This document shows, one piece after another, positions 18,584 through 27,895 of a stretch of 64,000 bases of DNA. The stretch spans positions 372,001-436,000 of the forward strand of contig JAITUC010000038.1 in the NCBI GenBank assembly GCA_031286585.1, in the 5' to 3' direction. A program made the translations under genes and the position numbers. Origin of the DNA: Delftia acidovorans. GTDB taxonomy: Bacteria; Pseudomonadota; Gammaproteobacteria; Burkholderiales; Burkholderiaceae_C. The notes under the pieces are model-generated. The model was not told where the DNA came from and did no database searches. It saw only the letters and a program-made list of their open reading frames with translations. The first letter of the stretch is position 1; the number at the start of each line of letters is the position of its first letter.

Positions 18584-20367
18584 CCGGACACATGCCTGCC
18601 GCCCTGGGCAGTCCCGTATCGCGGGCCTGCGTGCTGGCCGCCCTCGGCCTGATGGGCCTGGGCGGCGCACAGGCCCAGATCAAACCCGTGGGCCGCAATG
18701 GCGACACGATGGCGCACCGGGTCGTCGCCGGCGACACGCTGGAGCAGCTGGCGGCCCGCTACCTGGGCGATGCCCGCCAGTGGACCGATCTGCAGCAGCA
18801 CAACGGCGTGGCCAATCCCTACCGCCTGCGGCCCGGCTCCGTGCTGGAGATTCCCGTGCGCCTGCTGCGCGCCGCCGTGGCCTCCGTGGAATTCGTGCAG
18901 GGCGATGCGCGCAGCACGCGCCCGCTGGACCACCTGGCCGACACCCAGGGCGCGGCTGGAGACGATGCGGGCCAGCCCCTGCGCAAGGGACAGACACTGC
19001 AGGAAGGCGAACGCCTGCAGCTTGCCCCGGACGCATTCGTTGCCGTGCGCCTGGCCGATGGCTCCCTGGTGCGCGTGCAGTCGCAGTCCGATGTGGTGCT
19101 GCGCCAGATGCGCCGCAAGGGCCGTGCCGGCAGCCTGCAATCCGTACTGGACCTGCGCGAGGGCGGCGTCGAGGCCTCGGTGCCGCCTGAACCCGGCAAT
19201 GCCCAGCGCCGCTTCGAGATCCGCACGCCCGCCGCATCGACCAGCGTGCGCGGCACCCGCTTCCTGGTCCAGGCCGATGCCGCCGGCGGCACGGCGGCCG
19301 CCGTCGATGAAGGCACCGTCGCCGTGGGCTCCGACGCCTCAAGCGCGAACACGGGCGATGCGCTGCTGCGCCCGGGCCAGGGCGTGGCCGTGGCCGCCAA
19401 TGGCCGCGTGGGCGAGCCCCGCCCCATGCTGGGCGCGCCCGACATCACGGCGTGGCCCGCACTGGCGGAAGACGCCAACTGGATCAGCCTGCCCCTGCCC
19501 GGCTTGCCGGGCGCCGTGCGTTACCAGCTACAGCTGTCGCGCGATGCCGACATGACCCAGGTGCTGCGCAGCGCCAGCTTTCAGGCCACTGCATCGCCGC
19601 TGCGCCTGGCGGGCGTGGAGGACGGCGACTACGTGCTGTCCCTGCGCGGCATCGATGCCCAGGGCATTCCGGGCGCAGCCAGCCGCCGCACCCTGCGCGT
19701 CAAGGCCCATCCCGAGCCGCCGCTGTATGAATCACCGCAGGCCGACGCCACCGTGGGCCTGGGCCGCGCCAGCCTGCAATGCACACAGGTCGTGGGCGCC
19801 GTGCGCTACCGCATCCAGGTCGTCTCTGCCGGCGCGCAGGCCGGCTTTGCCGAGCCCGCCATCGATGCACGCGACCTGAACGACTGCGCACTGCCCGCCG
19901 CCACGCTGGCCCGCCTGCCGGCCGGACGCTATCTCTGGCGAGCCGCCAGCATTCGCACGCTGGCCGATGGCCAGCCCGACCAGGGTCCGTTCGCCCCCGC
20001 ACAGGCCATGCAGCTGGCTGCCGTTCCTCCCCAGCCCTCGGCCAGCGCGCTGCAGATGGGCGACGGCCCGGCCGAAGGCAGCCGCCAGATCCGCTGGAGC
20101 GGCGAGCCCGGCCAGCGCTACCACGTGATGGTGGCACGCGACCAGGACTTCACCGCGCCGCTGGTTGACCTCTGGACCGACCAGCCGCAATGGAGCACCG
20201 AGGACCTGCCCGCAGGCAGCTACTACCTGCGCCTGCAGATCGAGGATGCCAACGGCCTGCGCAGCGACTTCTCGGCCGCGCGCCAGTTCCGCACCGGCAG
20301 CTGGATCGTCGACGCCAGCGGCGAGATGATGCATTCGGGCGACGGAGAGCGCCTGCAGCGCCAGTAG
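18580..20367 (+). CDS. Secreted FecR-domain protein with LysM
   Basis: A 595-residue exported protein. A signal peptide (about 1-33, ending AQAQ) is followed by a LysM peptidoglycan-binding module (residues about 46-92, HRVVAGDTLEQLAARYLGD...LEIPV), then a FecR-type beta domain (about 150-255) with the SVRGTRFLV motif, then roughly three fibronectin/Ig-like segments to the end. FecR domains usually relay envelope signals. Here the LysM could anchor the protein to the cell wall. It lies between a response regulator and a CHASE2 kinase with an ATGA overlap upstream, which suggests it modulates that kinase; this is inference. Similar three-gene sets occur in other betaproteobacteria. Confidence 0.88.
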   Translation: MTGHMPAALGSPVSRACVLAALGLMGLGGAQAQIKPVGRNGDTMAHRVVAGDTLEQLAARYLGDARQWTDLQQHNGVANPYRLRPGSVLEIPVRLLRAAVASVEFVQGDARSTRPLDHLADTQGAAGDDAGQPLRKGQTLQEGERLQLAPDAFVAVRLADGSLVRVQSQSDVVLRQMRRKGRAGSLQSVLDLREGGVEASVPPEPGNAQRRFEIRTPAASTSVRGTRFLVQADAAGGTAAAVDEGTVAVGSDASSANTGDALLRPGQGVAVAANGRVGEPRPMLGAPDITAWPALAEDANWISLPLPGLPGAVRYQLQLSRDADMTQVLRSASFQATASPLRLAGVEDGDYVLSLRGIDAQGIPGAASRRTLRVKAHPEPPLYESPQADATVGLGRASLQCTQVVGAVRYRIQVVSAGAQAGFAEPAIDARDLNDCALPAATLARLPAGRYLWRAASIRTLADGQPDQGPFAPAQAMQLAAVPPQPSASALQMGDGPAEGSRQIRWSGEPGQRYHVMVARDQDFTAPLVDLWTDQPQWSTEDLPAGSYYLRLQIEDANGLRSDFSAARQFRTGSWIVDASGEMMHSGDGERLQRQ

Positions 20368-20394
20368 CCGTGCCCGTTCATTCCCTGACCGCGC

Positions 20395-22764
20395 TTGTCC
20401 ACCCAGCCGCCCCCGCCTGACAGCCCCGCCACGCCGGCGCAGCCAGCGCCTGTGCGTGGCCGTGGACTGCGGCGGGACTGGCTGCTGCTGGCGGCGGGCC
20501 TGTTGTCCCTGGTGTTCTGGCTCGGCGGCGACGGGCAGCTGGACCGCATCAACGGCTTCGTCCAGGACACGGCCAGCTGGCTGCACCGCCCCAAGGCCTC
20601 GCAGGACATCGTCATCGTCGCCATCGACGATGCCAGCATCGACGCCATTGGCCGCTGGCCCTGGCGCCGCGCCCTGCACGCCGGACTGCTGGAACGCATC
20701 GGCCAGGCACCGCCGCGCGCCATAGGCCTGGACGTGATGCTCAGCGAGGAAGACCTGGACTACCCCGGCGACGACCTGCTGCTGGCGCGCGTTCTGCAGC
20801 GCAGCGGCCGCACCGTTTTGCCCGTGGCGCCAGGCAGCGGCCCGCTGCCTGCCTTCGCACAGGCCGCGGCGGCGCTGGGCCATACCCAGCTGCCCGTGGA
20901 CGCCGATGGCGCCGTGCGCAGCTTCCATGCCGTCGAAGGCAGTGCGCAGCAGCCCTGGTGGCACATGGCGCTGGCCCTGCACTGCGTGGGCGAGAACGGG
21001 CGCGCATGCGCGCGCCCGGAACCCGCGCCGCCCATGGACCCCGACGCACCCTCCTGGCAGCGCCGCCAGCAGGAGATCATTGCGTTTGCACAGGCCAGGC
21101 CGGAACAAGGCGCCAGGGACCGCTCGCCCTTCACCACCTATTCCTACATCGACGTGCTGCGCGGCCGCATTCCTGCGGCGGCATTCCGTGGCAAATATGT
21201 GCTCATCGGCACGACGGCCGCCGGCCTGGGCAGCCGGTTCACCGCACCGCTGGGCACCAGCTCGCGGCCCATCTCCAGCGTGGAGATGCTGGCCCATGTG
21301 CTCAACGGCAGCCTGCAGGGCTCGCATGTGCATCCCGCGTCGGCCACGCTCAACCGCACGCTCAATGCGGCGGCCGTGCTGCTTGCCCTGCTGGCCCTGG
21401 CCTGGCTGGGCCCGTCGGGCGGCATGCTGGCCTGCGCGCTGCTGGCCCTGGCCTGCCTCTCGCTGGCCGGGTTTGCGCCGCGCCTGTGGCAGGTGCAGAC
21501 GGCGCCTGCAGCCGGCCTGCTGGGCCTGGCCCTGGCCTATCCGCTATGGAGCTGGCTGCGCCTGCGCGCCGCCGCGCGCTTTCTGGCACTGGAGCTGCGC
21601 GACCTGCAGGGGCAGGGCATGCCCACCGCGCCGCGCCTGGGCGGCGACCTGCTGGACCAGCGCATCGCGGCCGTGGAGCAGGCCTCGCGCCAACTGCGAG
21701 CCCTGCACCATTTCGTCAGCGAAAGCCTGCGCCAGCTGCCCTCGCCCACCTTCGTCTGCGACCGGCAGGGCCATGTAATGCTGGCCAATGCCGCAGCCCA
21801 CGCCTATGCGCGCAGCCTGGGGCATGGCCTGCGGGCCGGCGATGCCCTGCCCCGCCTGCTCGATGGTCTGCGGGCGCTGGACACGGCAGCCGGCGCATCC
21901 GCCGGCCAGCCCCTGCTCACGCCCGAGGCGCTTGCCACCCACGGTCTGCCGCCCAGCAGCGAGGGGCGCGACCCCATGGGACGCAGCCTGATGCTGCTGA
22001 CCCAGGCCTTCGAGGCACCTCCCACCACGGGATGGCTGATCACCCTGGTCGATATCAGCGATCTGCGCAGCGCCCAGGCCCAGCGCGACCAGGCCATGCA
22101 GTTCATCTCGCACGACATCCGTGCGCCCGTGGCGTCCATCATCACCTTGCTGGAGATGCAGCGCGGCGCCGTACAGGCACCCGACCTCGGCCTCCTGCTG
22201 CCGCGCATCGAAGGCTATGCCCAGGCATCCCTGCAGCTGGCCGACGATTTCGTGCACCTGGCACGCGCGCAGCAGCAGGCGCTGCGCCGGGAACGGCTGG
22301 ACCTGGGCCTGGTGCTGGACCAGGCCGTGGAAAGCTGCTGGGCCCAGGCCTCTGCGGCCCATGTGCAGCTGGAGTTCAACCTGCCCGAACAGGAATGCCC
22401 CGTGCTGGGCGATGCGGGCATGCTCCACCGCGCGGCCGTCAACCTGATCGGCAACGCCATCAAGTACGGAGCGCGTGCAGATCAGGCAAACCCCGCCACG
22501 GTGCAATGCCTGCTGCAGCAGGACGCAGGCCATTGCCGCATCACCATCCGGGACCACGGGCCCGGCATGGATGGGCAGGCCCTCGCCCGGCTGAGCCAGC
22601 CGTTCGAGCGCCTGGACCATCACCAGCACCTCGACGGCGTAGGCCTGGGTCTGGCCTTCGTGCGCACCGTGGCCGCTCGCCATGGCGGGCAGCTTGAGAT
22701 AGAAAGCACACTTGGCCAGGGCAGCGCCTTCAGCATCGTGCTGCCGAAAGCGCAACAGGCCTGA
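20395..22764 (+). CDS. CHASE2-domain sensor histidine kinase
   Basis: A 789-residue membrane kinase. One membrane segment (about 28-45) precedes a large periplasmic CHASE2 domain (about 50-315, with DIVIVAIDDASI and RPISSVEMLAHVLN), then three membrane segments (about 323-390), a PAS-like region (about 440-560), a HisKA domain with phospho-acceptor His573 in FISHDIRAPVAS, and an ATPase domain with N-box NLIGNAIKYGA (Asn687) and DHGPGMDG. CHASE2 senses unknown extracellular cues. The frame has an upstream stop at 20386 and no ATG before the conserved part, so TTG at 20395 is the likely start. It is the third gene of the cassette and is closed by a terminator at 22799. Confidence 0.9.
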   Translation: MSTQPPPPDSPATPAQPAPVRGRGLRRDWLLLAAGLLSLVFWLGGDGQLDRINGFVQDTASWLHRPKASQDIVIVAIDDASIDAIGRWPWRRALHAGLLERIGQAPPRAIGLDVMLSEEDLDYPGDDLLLARVLQRSGRTVLPVAPGSGPLPAFAQAAAALGHTQLPVDADGAVRSFHAVEGSAQQPWWHMALALHCVGENGRACARPEPAPPMDPDAPSWQRRQQEIIAFAQARPEQGARDRSPFTTYSYIDVLRGRIPAAAFRGKYVLIGTTAAGLGSRFTAPLGTSSRPISSVEMLAHVLNGSLQGSHVHPASATLNRTLNAAAVLLALLALAWLGPSGGMLACALLALACLSLAGFAPRLWQVQTAPAAGLLGLALAYPLWSWLRLRAAARFLALELRDLQGQGMPTAPRLGGDLLDQRIAAVEQASRQLRALHHFVSESLRQLPSPTFVCDRQGHVMLANAAAHAYARSLGHGLRAGDALPRLLDGLRALDTAAGASAGQPLLTPEALATHGLPPSSEGRDPMGRSLMLLTQAFEAPPTTGWLITLVDISDLRSAQAQRDQAMQFISHDIRAPVASIITLLEMQRGAVQAPDLGLLLPRIEGYAQASLQLADDFVHLARAQQQALRRERLDLGLVLDQAVESCWAQASAAHVQLEFNLPEQECPVLGDAGMLHRAAVNLIGNAIKYGARADQANPATVQCLLQQDAGHCRITIRDHGPGMDGQALARLSQPFERLDHHQHLDGVGLGLAFVRTVAARHGGQLEIESTLGQGSAFSIVLPKAQQA

Positions 22765-22798
22765 CCGGCATCCCGGGAATGCGGACGCGAAAAACGAA

Positions 22799-22839
22799 AA
22801 AGCCCTGAAGTCTTTCAACTTCAGGGCTTTGCGTTTTTT
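22799..22839. terminator. Bidirectional terminator between the CHASE2 kinase and tRNA-Arg
   Basis: A 12-bp perfect stem (AAAGCCCTGAAG at 22799-22810 with its complement at 22819-22830) and an 8-base loop. The plus side is followed by GCGTTTTTT and the minus side by a T-rich run (the complement of GAAAAACGAAAA), so it can end both the kinase operon and the tRNA-Arg transcript. Confidence 0.9.
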
Positions 22840-22915
22840 GGTGCGGCTGGCAGGAATCGAACCCACGACCCCTTGGTTCGTAGCCAAGTACTCTATCCAG
22901 CTGAGCTACAGCCGC
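22839..22915 (-). tRNA. tRNA-Arg (anticodon ACG)
   Basis: A 77-base cloverleaf on the minus strand: acceptor GCGGCTG pairs with CAGCCGC, anticodon stem CTTGG/CCAAG with loop CTACGAA gives anticodon ACG (A34 normally edited to inosine to read CGN), T-loop TTCGATT, and a genomically encoded CCA. A TACAAT box lies 11 bases upstream and a terminator hairpin lies immediately downstream. Confidence 0.95.
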
Positions 22916-22925
22916 AACGCTTCGC

Positions 22926-22931
22926 ATTGTA
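22926..22931 (-). promoter_or_regulatory. Putative -10 box of tRNA-Arg
   Basis: TACAAT on the minus strand, with the tRNA 5' end 11 bases downstream, fits a short leader. No good -35 is visible at 16-18 bases upstream. Confidence 0.45.
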
Positions 22932-23041
22932 GCAGCGGCTTTTGGGACTCCCAGGCAAAAGCGCCATATTTCTGCAAAAAACCCGGCAACGTTTCCCGGC
23001 CACCGGGCGATGGCCCGCCATGCGGCAGCCGTGCGCCCAGC

Positions 23042-23077
23042 AAAAAAGCCTGCCGCCCGGAAAGGCGGCAGGCTTTT
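23042..23077 (-). terminator. Rho-independent terminator of the CAU tRNA
   Basis: A 14-bp stem with arms at 23044-23057 and 23064-23077 (core GCCTGCCGCC) and loop CGGAAA, followed on the minus strand by a T run. It is 12 bases after the tRNA 3' end. Confidence 0.9.
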
Positions 23078-23089
23078 CATACCAATGGA

Positions 23090-23168
<79 letters not shown>

Positions 23169-23211
23169 TGATTCACCAAGGCAGCACGGATGCAGGCCAT
23201 GGCAAACAACT

Positions 23212-23217
23212 ATTGTA
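23212..23217 (-). promoter_or_regulatory. Putative -10 box of the CAU tRNA
   Basis: TACAAT on the minus strand, 44 bases before the tRNA 5' end and just after the hrcA stop codon. It matches the box before tRNA-Arg exactly. No clear -35 is visible. Confidence 0.45.
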
Positions 23218-23235
23218 GAGCCTAACCCGCAGGGC

Positions 23236-24240
23236 TCAGCGCTTGTGACTCAGCGCATTGCTGACGAGCTTGGAGGTGATGTCCACGATCTGGATCATGC
23301 GGTCGTAGTGCATGCGGGTGGGCCCGATCACGCCCAGCGTGCCGACCACCTTGCCATCGAGCTCGTAGGGCGCGCTGACCACGGACAGTTCCTCGAAAGG
23401 CACGACCTGGCTTTCACCGCCGATGTAGATGCGCACGCCTTCCGCCTGGCTGGAAAAATCCAGCAGCCTGAGTATCTGGGTCTTTTGCTCGAACAGGTCG
23501 AAGGCGCGGCGCAGATTGCCCATGTCGCTGGAGAAATCGCTGACCGACAGCAGGTTGCGCTCGCCCGCGATGACCACGTCCTCCTGGGCGCTGGTCATGG
23601 CTTCCGTGCCGATGTTGACGGCCGCCTGCATGAGCGTGGCCACCTCGCCGCGCAGCAGCTCCACCTCGCCCTTGAGGCGCTCGCGCACCTCTTCCATGGC
23701 CAGGCCCGCATAGTGGCTGTTGAGGAAGTTGGAGGCTTCGATCAGCTGCGAGGCCGAGTAGTCCACGTCGGTGAAGATGACGCGGTTTTGCACGTCACCG
23801 TCGGGCGATACGATGATGACCAGAAAGCGCCGCTCCGACAGCCTCACGAATTCGATGTGCTTGAACACCGAGGTGCGGCGCGGCACCAGCACCACGCCCA
23901 CGAACTGGGAAAGGCTGGACAGCAGGTTGGCGGCGTTGGCGATGACTTTCTGCGGCTGCTCGGGCGCGAGTTCGGGCGTCACGATATCTGCACGGTCCGC
24001 AGTGAGCATGGTGTCCACGAACAGCCGGTAGCCCCGGGCGGTCGGAATGCGGCCTGCCGAGGTGTGCGGGCTGATGATCAACCCCAGGTCTTCGAGGTCG
24101 GCCATCACATTGCGTATCGTGGCAGGCGACAATTCAAGCCCCGACGCACGCGACAGGGTTCGCGAGCCCACAGGCTGGCCGTCAGCGATATAACGCTCGA
24201 TCAGCGCTTTGAGCAACAACTTGGCACGTTCGTCGAGCAT
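23236..24240 (-). CDS. hrcA: Heat-inducible transcription repressor HrcA
   Basis: A 334-residue repressor of heat-shock chaperone genes. The N-terminal winged helix has LLKALIERYIADGQPVGSRTLS and SPATIRNVMADLEDLGLI, both diagnostic, and SAGRIPTARGYRLFVD follows. HrcA binds the CIRCE palindrome (TTAGCACTC-N9-GAGTGCTAA) with help from GroEL. The gene diverges from nadK across only 30 bases, and I find no CIRCE copy there, so it is probably not autoregulated by that route. Confidence 0.97.
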   Translation of the reverse strand: MLDERAKLLLKALIERYIADGQPVGSRTLSRASGLELSPATIRNVMADLEDLGLIISPHTSAGRIPTARGYRLFVDTMLTADRADIVTPELAPEQPQKVIANAANLLSSLSQFVGVVLVPRRTSVFKHIEFVRLSERRFLVIIVSPDGDVQNRVIFTDVDYSASQLIEASNFLNSHYAGLAMEEVRERLKGEVELLRGEVATLMQAAVNIGTEAMTSAQEDVVIAGERNLLSVSDFSSDMGNLRRAFDLFEQKTQILRLLDFSSQAEGVRIYIGGESQVVPFEELSVVSAPYELDGKVVGTLGVIGPTRMHYDRMIQIVDITSKLVSNALSHKR

Positions 24241-24270
24241 GTGATGATTTTAATGATGTAATTTCCAGAA

Positions 24271-25167
24271 ATGACGTCCACGTTTCGCCACGTTGCCTTG
24301 ATCGGGAAGTACCACGCTCCCAACGCAAGCGCCCCGTCCGAGAATGCCAGCAACGCGCTTGAGCGCATTGCGGACTTTCTCAGGCGCCAGGGCTGCGAAG
24401 TCGTGCTCGATACCCAGTCGGCCCTGCACGCAGGGCTCACAGACTACCCCACCCTCGATGTCGATGGCCTGGGCAGGCATTGCGACCTGGGCCTGGTCGT
24501 CGGCGGCGACGGCACCATGCTCGGCGTGAGCCGGCACCTGGCGCAATACGGAACGCCCCTGATCGGGGTGAACCAGGGCCGCCTGGGCTTTGTCACCGAC
24601 ATCGCGCTGGAAGACTTCGAGGCCACGCTCACACCCATGCTGCAGGGCGAATACGAAGAGGACCTGCGCCCCCTGATGTGCGCCCGCGTGATCCGCGACG
24701 GCCAGTGCGTGTTCGAGGCCCTGGCCATGAACGACGTGGTGGTCAACCGCGGCGGCACCTCGGGCATGGTGGAGCTGCGCATCGAGGTGGGCGGCCGCTT
24801 TGTCTCCAACCAGCGCGCCGACGGCCTGATCGTGGCCACGCCCACGGGCTCCACGGCCTATGCGCTGTCCGCCGGCGGGCCGATGATGCATCCGTCCATC
24901 CCCGCCTGGGTGATGGCCCCCATTGCGCCGCACAACCTGTCCAACCGCCCCATCGTGCTGTCCGATGCCAACGAGGTCACGATCGAGGTCGTGGCGGGGC
25001 GCGATGTCAGCGCCAATTTCGACATGCAGTCCCTGGCCTCGCTGCAGCACGGCGACCGCATCCTCGTGAGCCGCGCCCACCACAGCGTGCGCTTTCTGCA
25101 CCCCAAGGGCTGGAACTACTTCGCCACGCTGCGCAAGAAACTGGGCTGGAACGAGGGAGGCGCCTGA
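24271..25167 (+). CDS. nadK: NAD kinase
   Basis: A 298-residue ATP/polyphosphate-NAD kinase that makes NADP. The catalytic GGDG motif is at residues 78-81 in GLVVGGDGTMLGVSRHL, with the NE/D region (VNQGRLGFVTDI) and the Gly-rich TPTGSTAYALSAGGPM motif following. The start ATG lies 30 bases from the divergent hrcA. recN begins two bases after its stop, with a GAGGGAGG ribosome site inside its 3' end, so the genes are co-transcribed. Confidence 0.96.
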   Translation: MTSTFRHVALIGKYHAPNASAPSENASNALERIADFLRRQGCEVVLDTQSALHAGLTDYPTLDVDGLGRHCDLGLVVGGDGTMLGVSRHLAQYGTPLIGVNQGRLGFVTDIALEDFEATLTPMLQGEYEEDLRPLMCARVIRDGQCVFEALAMNDVVVNRGGTSGMVELRIEVGGRFVSNQRADGLIVATPTGSTAYALSAGGPMMHPSIPAWVMAPIAPHNLSNRPIVLSDANEVTIEVVAGRDVSANFDMQSLASLQHGDRILVSRAHHSVRFLHPKGWNYFATLRKKLGWNEGGA

Positions 25168-25169
25168 CC

Positions 25170-26945
25170 ATGGCGCTCAAGCGCATCGTTCTGCGCGACT
25201 TCGTGATCGTGCAGGCCCTCGATCTGGACTGGCAGGCGGGCTTCACCGTGCTGACCGGGGAGACCGGCGCCGGCAAATCCATCCTGATCGATGCCTTGCA
25301 GCTAGCCCTGGGCGCCCGCGCCGACGCCGACGTGGTGCGCGAAGGCTGCACCCAGGCCGACATCTGCGTGGAGTTTGACGGATGCGCACGGCTGCGCCCC
25401 TGGCTGGAGGCCGCAGGCCTGGCCTGCGAGGACAGCAGCCTGCTGCTGCGGCGCACGGTGGACACCCAGGGCCGCAGCCGCGCCTGGATCAACGGCACGC
25501 CAGCCACGGCCGCGCAGTTGCGCGCCCTGGGTGAGCAACTCATCGACATCCACGGCCAGCATGCCTGGCAAAGCCTCACGCGGCCCGATGCGGCGCGCGC
25601 CCTGCTCGATGCCTATGCCGGCATCGACAGCCGCGAGGTCCAGGGCTGCTGGAGCCGCTGGTCGCAGGCCCGGCAGGCGCTGCAGCATGCGCAATCCGCC
25701 CAGGACAGCCTGCAGCGCGAGCGCGAGCGGCTGCAGTGGCAGATCACCGAACTCGACAAGCTGGCCCCGCAGGCCGACGAGTGGGATGACCTCAACGCCC
25801 AGCACACGCGCCTGTCCCATGCCCAGACGCTGATCGACGCGGCACAGACCACGCTGCAGATGCTGGAAGACGACGAAGCCGGCGTGATCAGCCCGCTGGG
25901 CCGCGCCAGCCACCTGATCCAGAACCAGGAGCACCTGGAGCCCGACTTCCAGAACATTGCCGACGTGCTGGCCTCGTGCATGGCCCAGGCGCAGGATGCG
26001 CGCCATTCGCTGCAAAGTTATCTGCGCCGCGCCGACCTGGACCCCGAGCGCCTGGCCGAGCTCGATGAGCGCCTGTCGCTGTGGATGCAGCTGGCACGCC
26101 GCTACCGCCGCACGCCCGATGAACTGCCCGCGCTGCTGGCAGGATGGCGCCAGGAACTGCAGCAGCTGGACGCCGCCGTGGACATCGAGGCCCTGCATGC
26201 CGCCGAGCAATCGGCGCAGCAGCACTACCAGGCCAGCGCCCGGGTGCTGTCGCAGCAACGTGCCCTGGCCGCTCCGCGCCTGTCGCGCGCCATCACCCAG
26301 GCCATGCAGGGGCTGGGCATGGAAGGCGGACTGTTCGAGGCTGCCCTGTCCACGGCCGACACCCCCGGCGCCTTTGGCGTGGACAACGTGGCCTTTCTGG
26401 TCGCAGGCCACCCGGGCGCCAGTCCCAAGCCGATTGCCAAGGTGGCATCGGGCGGCGAGCTGTCGCGCATTTCGCTGGCGATCGCCGTGACCACCAGCGA
26501 GCTGGGCGAGGCCGGCACGCTGATCTTCGACGAGGTGGACTCGGGCGTGGGCGGCGCCGTCGCCGAGACCGTGGGCCGCCTCATGCACGCACTGGGACGA
26601 TCGCGGCAGGTGCTCTCCGTCACCCATCTGCCGCAGGTTGCCGCCTGCGCCGATCAGCACTACCTGGTGGCCAAGCAGCGCGCAAGGCAAGGCACGCTCA
26701 GCACCGTGCAGCCGCTGGACAGCGCCGCGCGGGAGGCCGAGCTGGCGCGCATGCTGGGTGGCGAGCGCCAGTCCGAAACCACGATGGCCCATGCACGCGA
26801 AATGCTGGCCATGGCGCGCCAGGCACCCGCGCCCAGGCCGCCCCCGCGACGGGCCGGCCGGCAGCGGCCACAGGCCGATGCCGAACGCGCACGGTCCAAG
26901 CCGGGGCGCGCGGCCAACGGCGCGCGCAACACCAATGGAGGCTGA
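25170..26945 (+). CDS. recN: DNA repair protein RecN
   Basis: A 591-residue SMC-like ATPase for double-strand-break repair. Walker A is GETGAGKS (residues 30-37), a long coiled-coil middle (about 150-370) follows, then the ABC signature KVASGGELSRISLA and Walker B TLIFDEVDSGVGG. The start chosen, MALKRIVLRDF, matches the family. The last 37 residues form a Pro/Arg-rich basic tail (PRPPPRRAGRQRPQ) that standard RecN lacks; it may aid DNA binding. The stop overlaps the upstream alternative start of rapZ. Confidence 0.95.
   Translation: MALKRIVLRDFVIVQALDLDWQAGFTVLTGETGAGKSILIDALQLALGARADADVVREGCTQADICVEFDGCARLRPWLEAAGLACEDSSLLLRRTVDTQGRSRAWINGTPATAAQLRALGEQLIDIHGQHAWQSLTRPDAARALLDAYAGIDSREVQGCWSRWSQARQALQHAQSAQDSLQRERERLQWQITELDKLAPQADEWDDLNAQHTRLSHAQTLIDAAQTTLQMLEDDEAGVISPLGRASHLIQNQEHLEPDFQNIADVLASCMAQAQDARHSLQSYLRRADLDPERLAELDERLSLWMQLARRYRRTPDELPALLAGWRQELQQLDAAVDIEALHAAEQSAQQHYQASARVLSQQRALAAPRLSRAITQAMQGLGMEGGLFEAALSTADTPGAFGVDNVAFLVAGHPGASPKPIAKVASGGELSRISLAIAVTTSELGEAGTLIFDEVDSGVGGAVAETVGRLMHALGRSRQVLSVTHLPQVAACADQHYLVAKQRARQGTLSTVQPLDSAAREAELARMLGGERQSETTMAHAREMLAMARQAPAPRPPPRRAGRQRPQADAERARSKPGRAANGARNTNGG
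26939..26943 (+). promoter_or_regulatory. rapZ: Ribosome-binding site fixing the rapZ start
   Basis: GGAGG is 6 bases before the ATG at 26950. The in-frame ATG at 26935 overlaps this site, so it cannot use it; 26950 is the start. Confidence 0.8.
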
Positions 26946-26949
26946 TGCC

Positions 26950-27852
26950 ATGTCGCTTGAGATCGTGCTGATCACCGGGATGTCCGGGTCAGGCAAATCC
27001 GTCGCCCTGCATGCGCTGGAGGATGCCGGCTACTACTGCGTGGACAACCTGCCCCCCGAGCTGCTGTCCTCCTTCGTCGAACTGGAGCATGGCCGCCACA
27101 GCAACAAGGTGGCCATCGCCATGGATGCGCGCAGCGCCGGGGGACTGCCCCAGTTGCCCGGCCAGCTGGAGCGGCTGCAGCGCCAGGGCGTCGTGCCCCA
27201 CCTGGTCTTTCTGGACGCCACCACGGGCACCCTGGTGCGGCGCTTCTCCGAAACCCGGCGCCGCCACCCGCTGTCGCAGGGTCCGATCACCGAAGGCCGC
27301 CGCGCCCTGGTGCAGGACATTGAAACCGAGCGCGAGCTGCTGGGCGACCTGCGGGACAAGTCGCATGTCATCGACACCAGCCACCTGCGCTCGTCCCAGC
27401 TGCAAAGCTATATCAAGGAGCTGATTGCCGCCCCGGTGGGTCAGATGACGCTGGTTTTCCAGTCCTTCGGCTTCAAGCACGGCCTGCCCTCGGATTCCGA
27501 CTATGTGTTCGATGTGCGCATGCTGCCCAACCCGTACTACGAACCCCAGTTGCGCCCGCTGACCGGCATGGATGCGCCCGTGGCCGATTTCCTGCGCCAG
27601 CAGCCCGGCGTGGACCAGATGCGCCGCGACATCCAGCAGTTCCTGGAGTCCTGGCTGGACATGATGGCCAGCAACCATCGCAGCTATGTCACCGTGGCCA
27701 TCGGCTGCACTGGGGGACAGCACCGCTCGGTCTTCCTGGTCGAGGAACTGGCACGGCACTTCGCCCCGCGCTGGCCCACGCTGTGCCGGCACCGATCGCT
27801 GGACAGCCGGCCCACGCCCAAGCCTGCCGACTTGCTTGCGCACGACGTCTGA
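26950..27852 (+). CDS. rapZ: RNase adapter protein RapZ
   Basis: A 300-residue protein of the RapZ/YvcJ family. The Walker A loop GMSGSGKS is at residues 10-17, YYCVDNLPPEL follows, and the C-terminal half has FKHGLPSDSDYVFDVR...NPYY and the GCTGGQHRSV motif. In enterobacteria RapZ presents the small RNA GlmZ to RNase E to set glucosamine-6-phosphate synthase levels; many other bacteria lack GlmZ, so the target here is uncertain. It overlaps nothing but follows recN closely, giving a nadK-recN-rapZ operon. creB begins 43 bases on. Confidence 0.95.
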   Translation: MSLEIVLITGMSGSGKSVALHALEDAGYYCVDNLPPELLSSFVELEHGRHSNKVAIAMDARSAGGLPQLPGQLERLQRQGVVPHLVFLDATTGTLVRRFSETRRRHPLSQGPITEGRRALVQDIETERELLGDLRDKSHVIDTSHLRSSQLQSYIKELIAAPVGQMTLVFQSFGFKHGLPSDSDYVFDVRMLPNPYYEPQLRPLTGMDAPVADFLRQQPGVDQMRRDIQQFLESWLDMMASNHRSYVTVAIGCTGGQHRSVFLVEELARHFAPRWPTLCRHRSLDSRPTPKPADLLAHDV

Positions 27853-27895
27853 GCGCCAGGCCCGCCTCCGGAACACTGCGATGCAAGGCTTGCCG

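Noticed and set aside
24241..24270. A CIRCE element between hrcA and nadK
   Set aside because: The 30-base gap has no TTAGCACTC or GAGTGCTAA half-site. HrcA autoregulation is not supported here.
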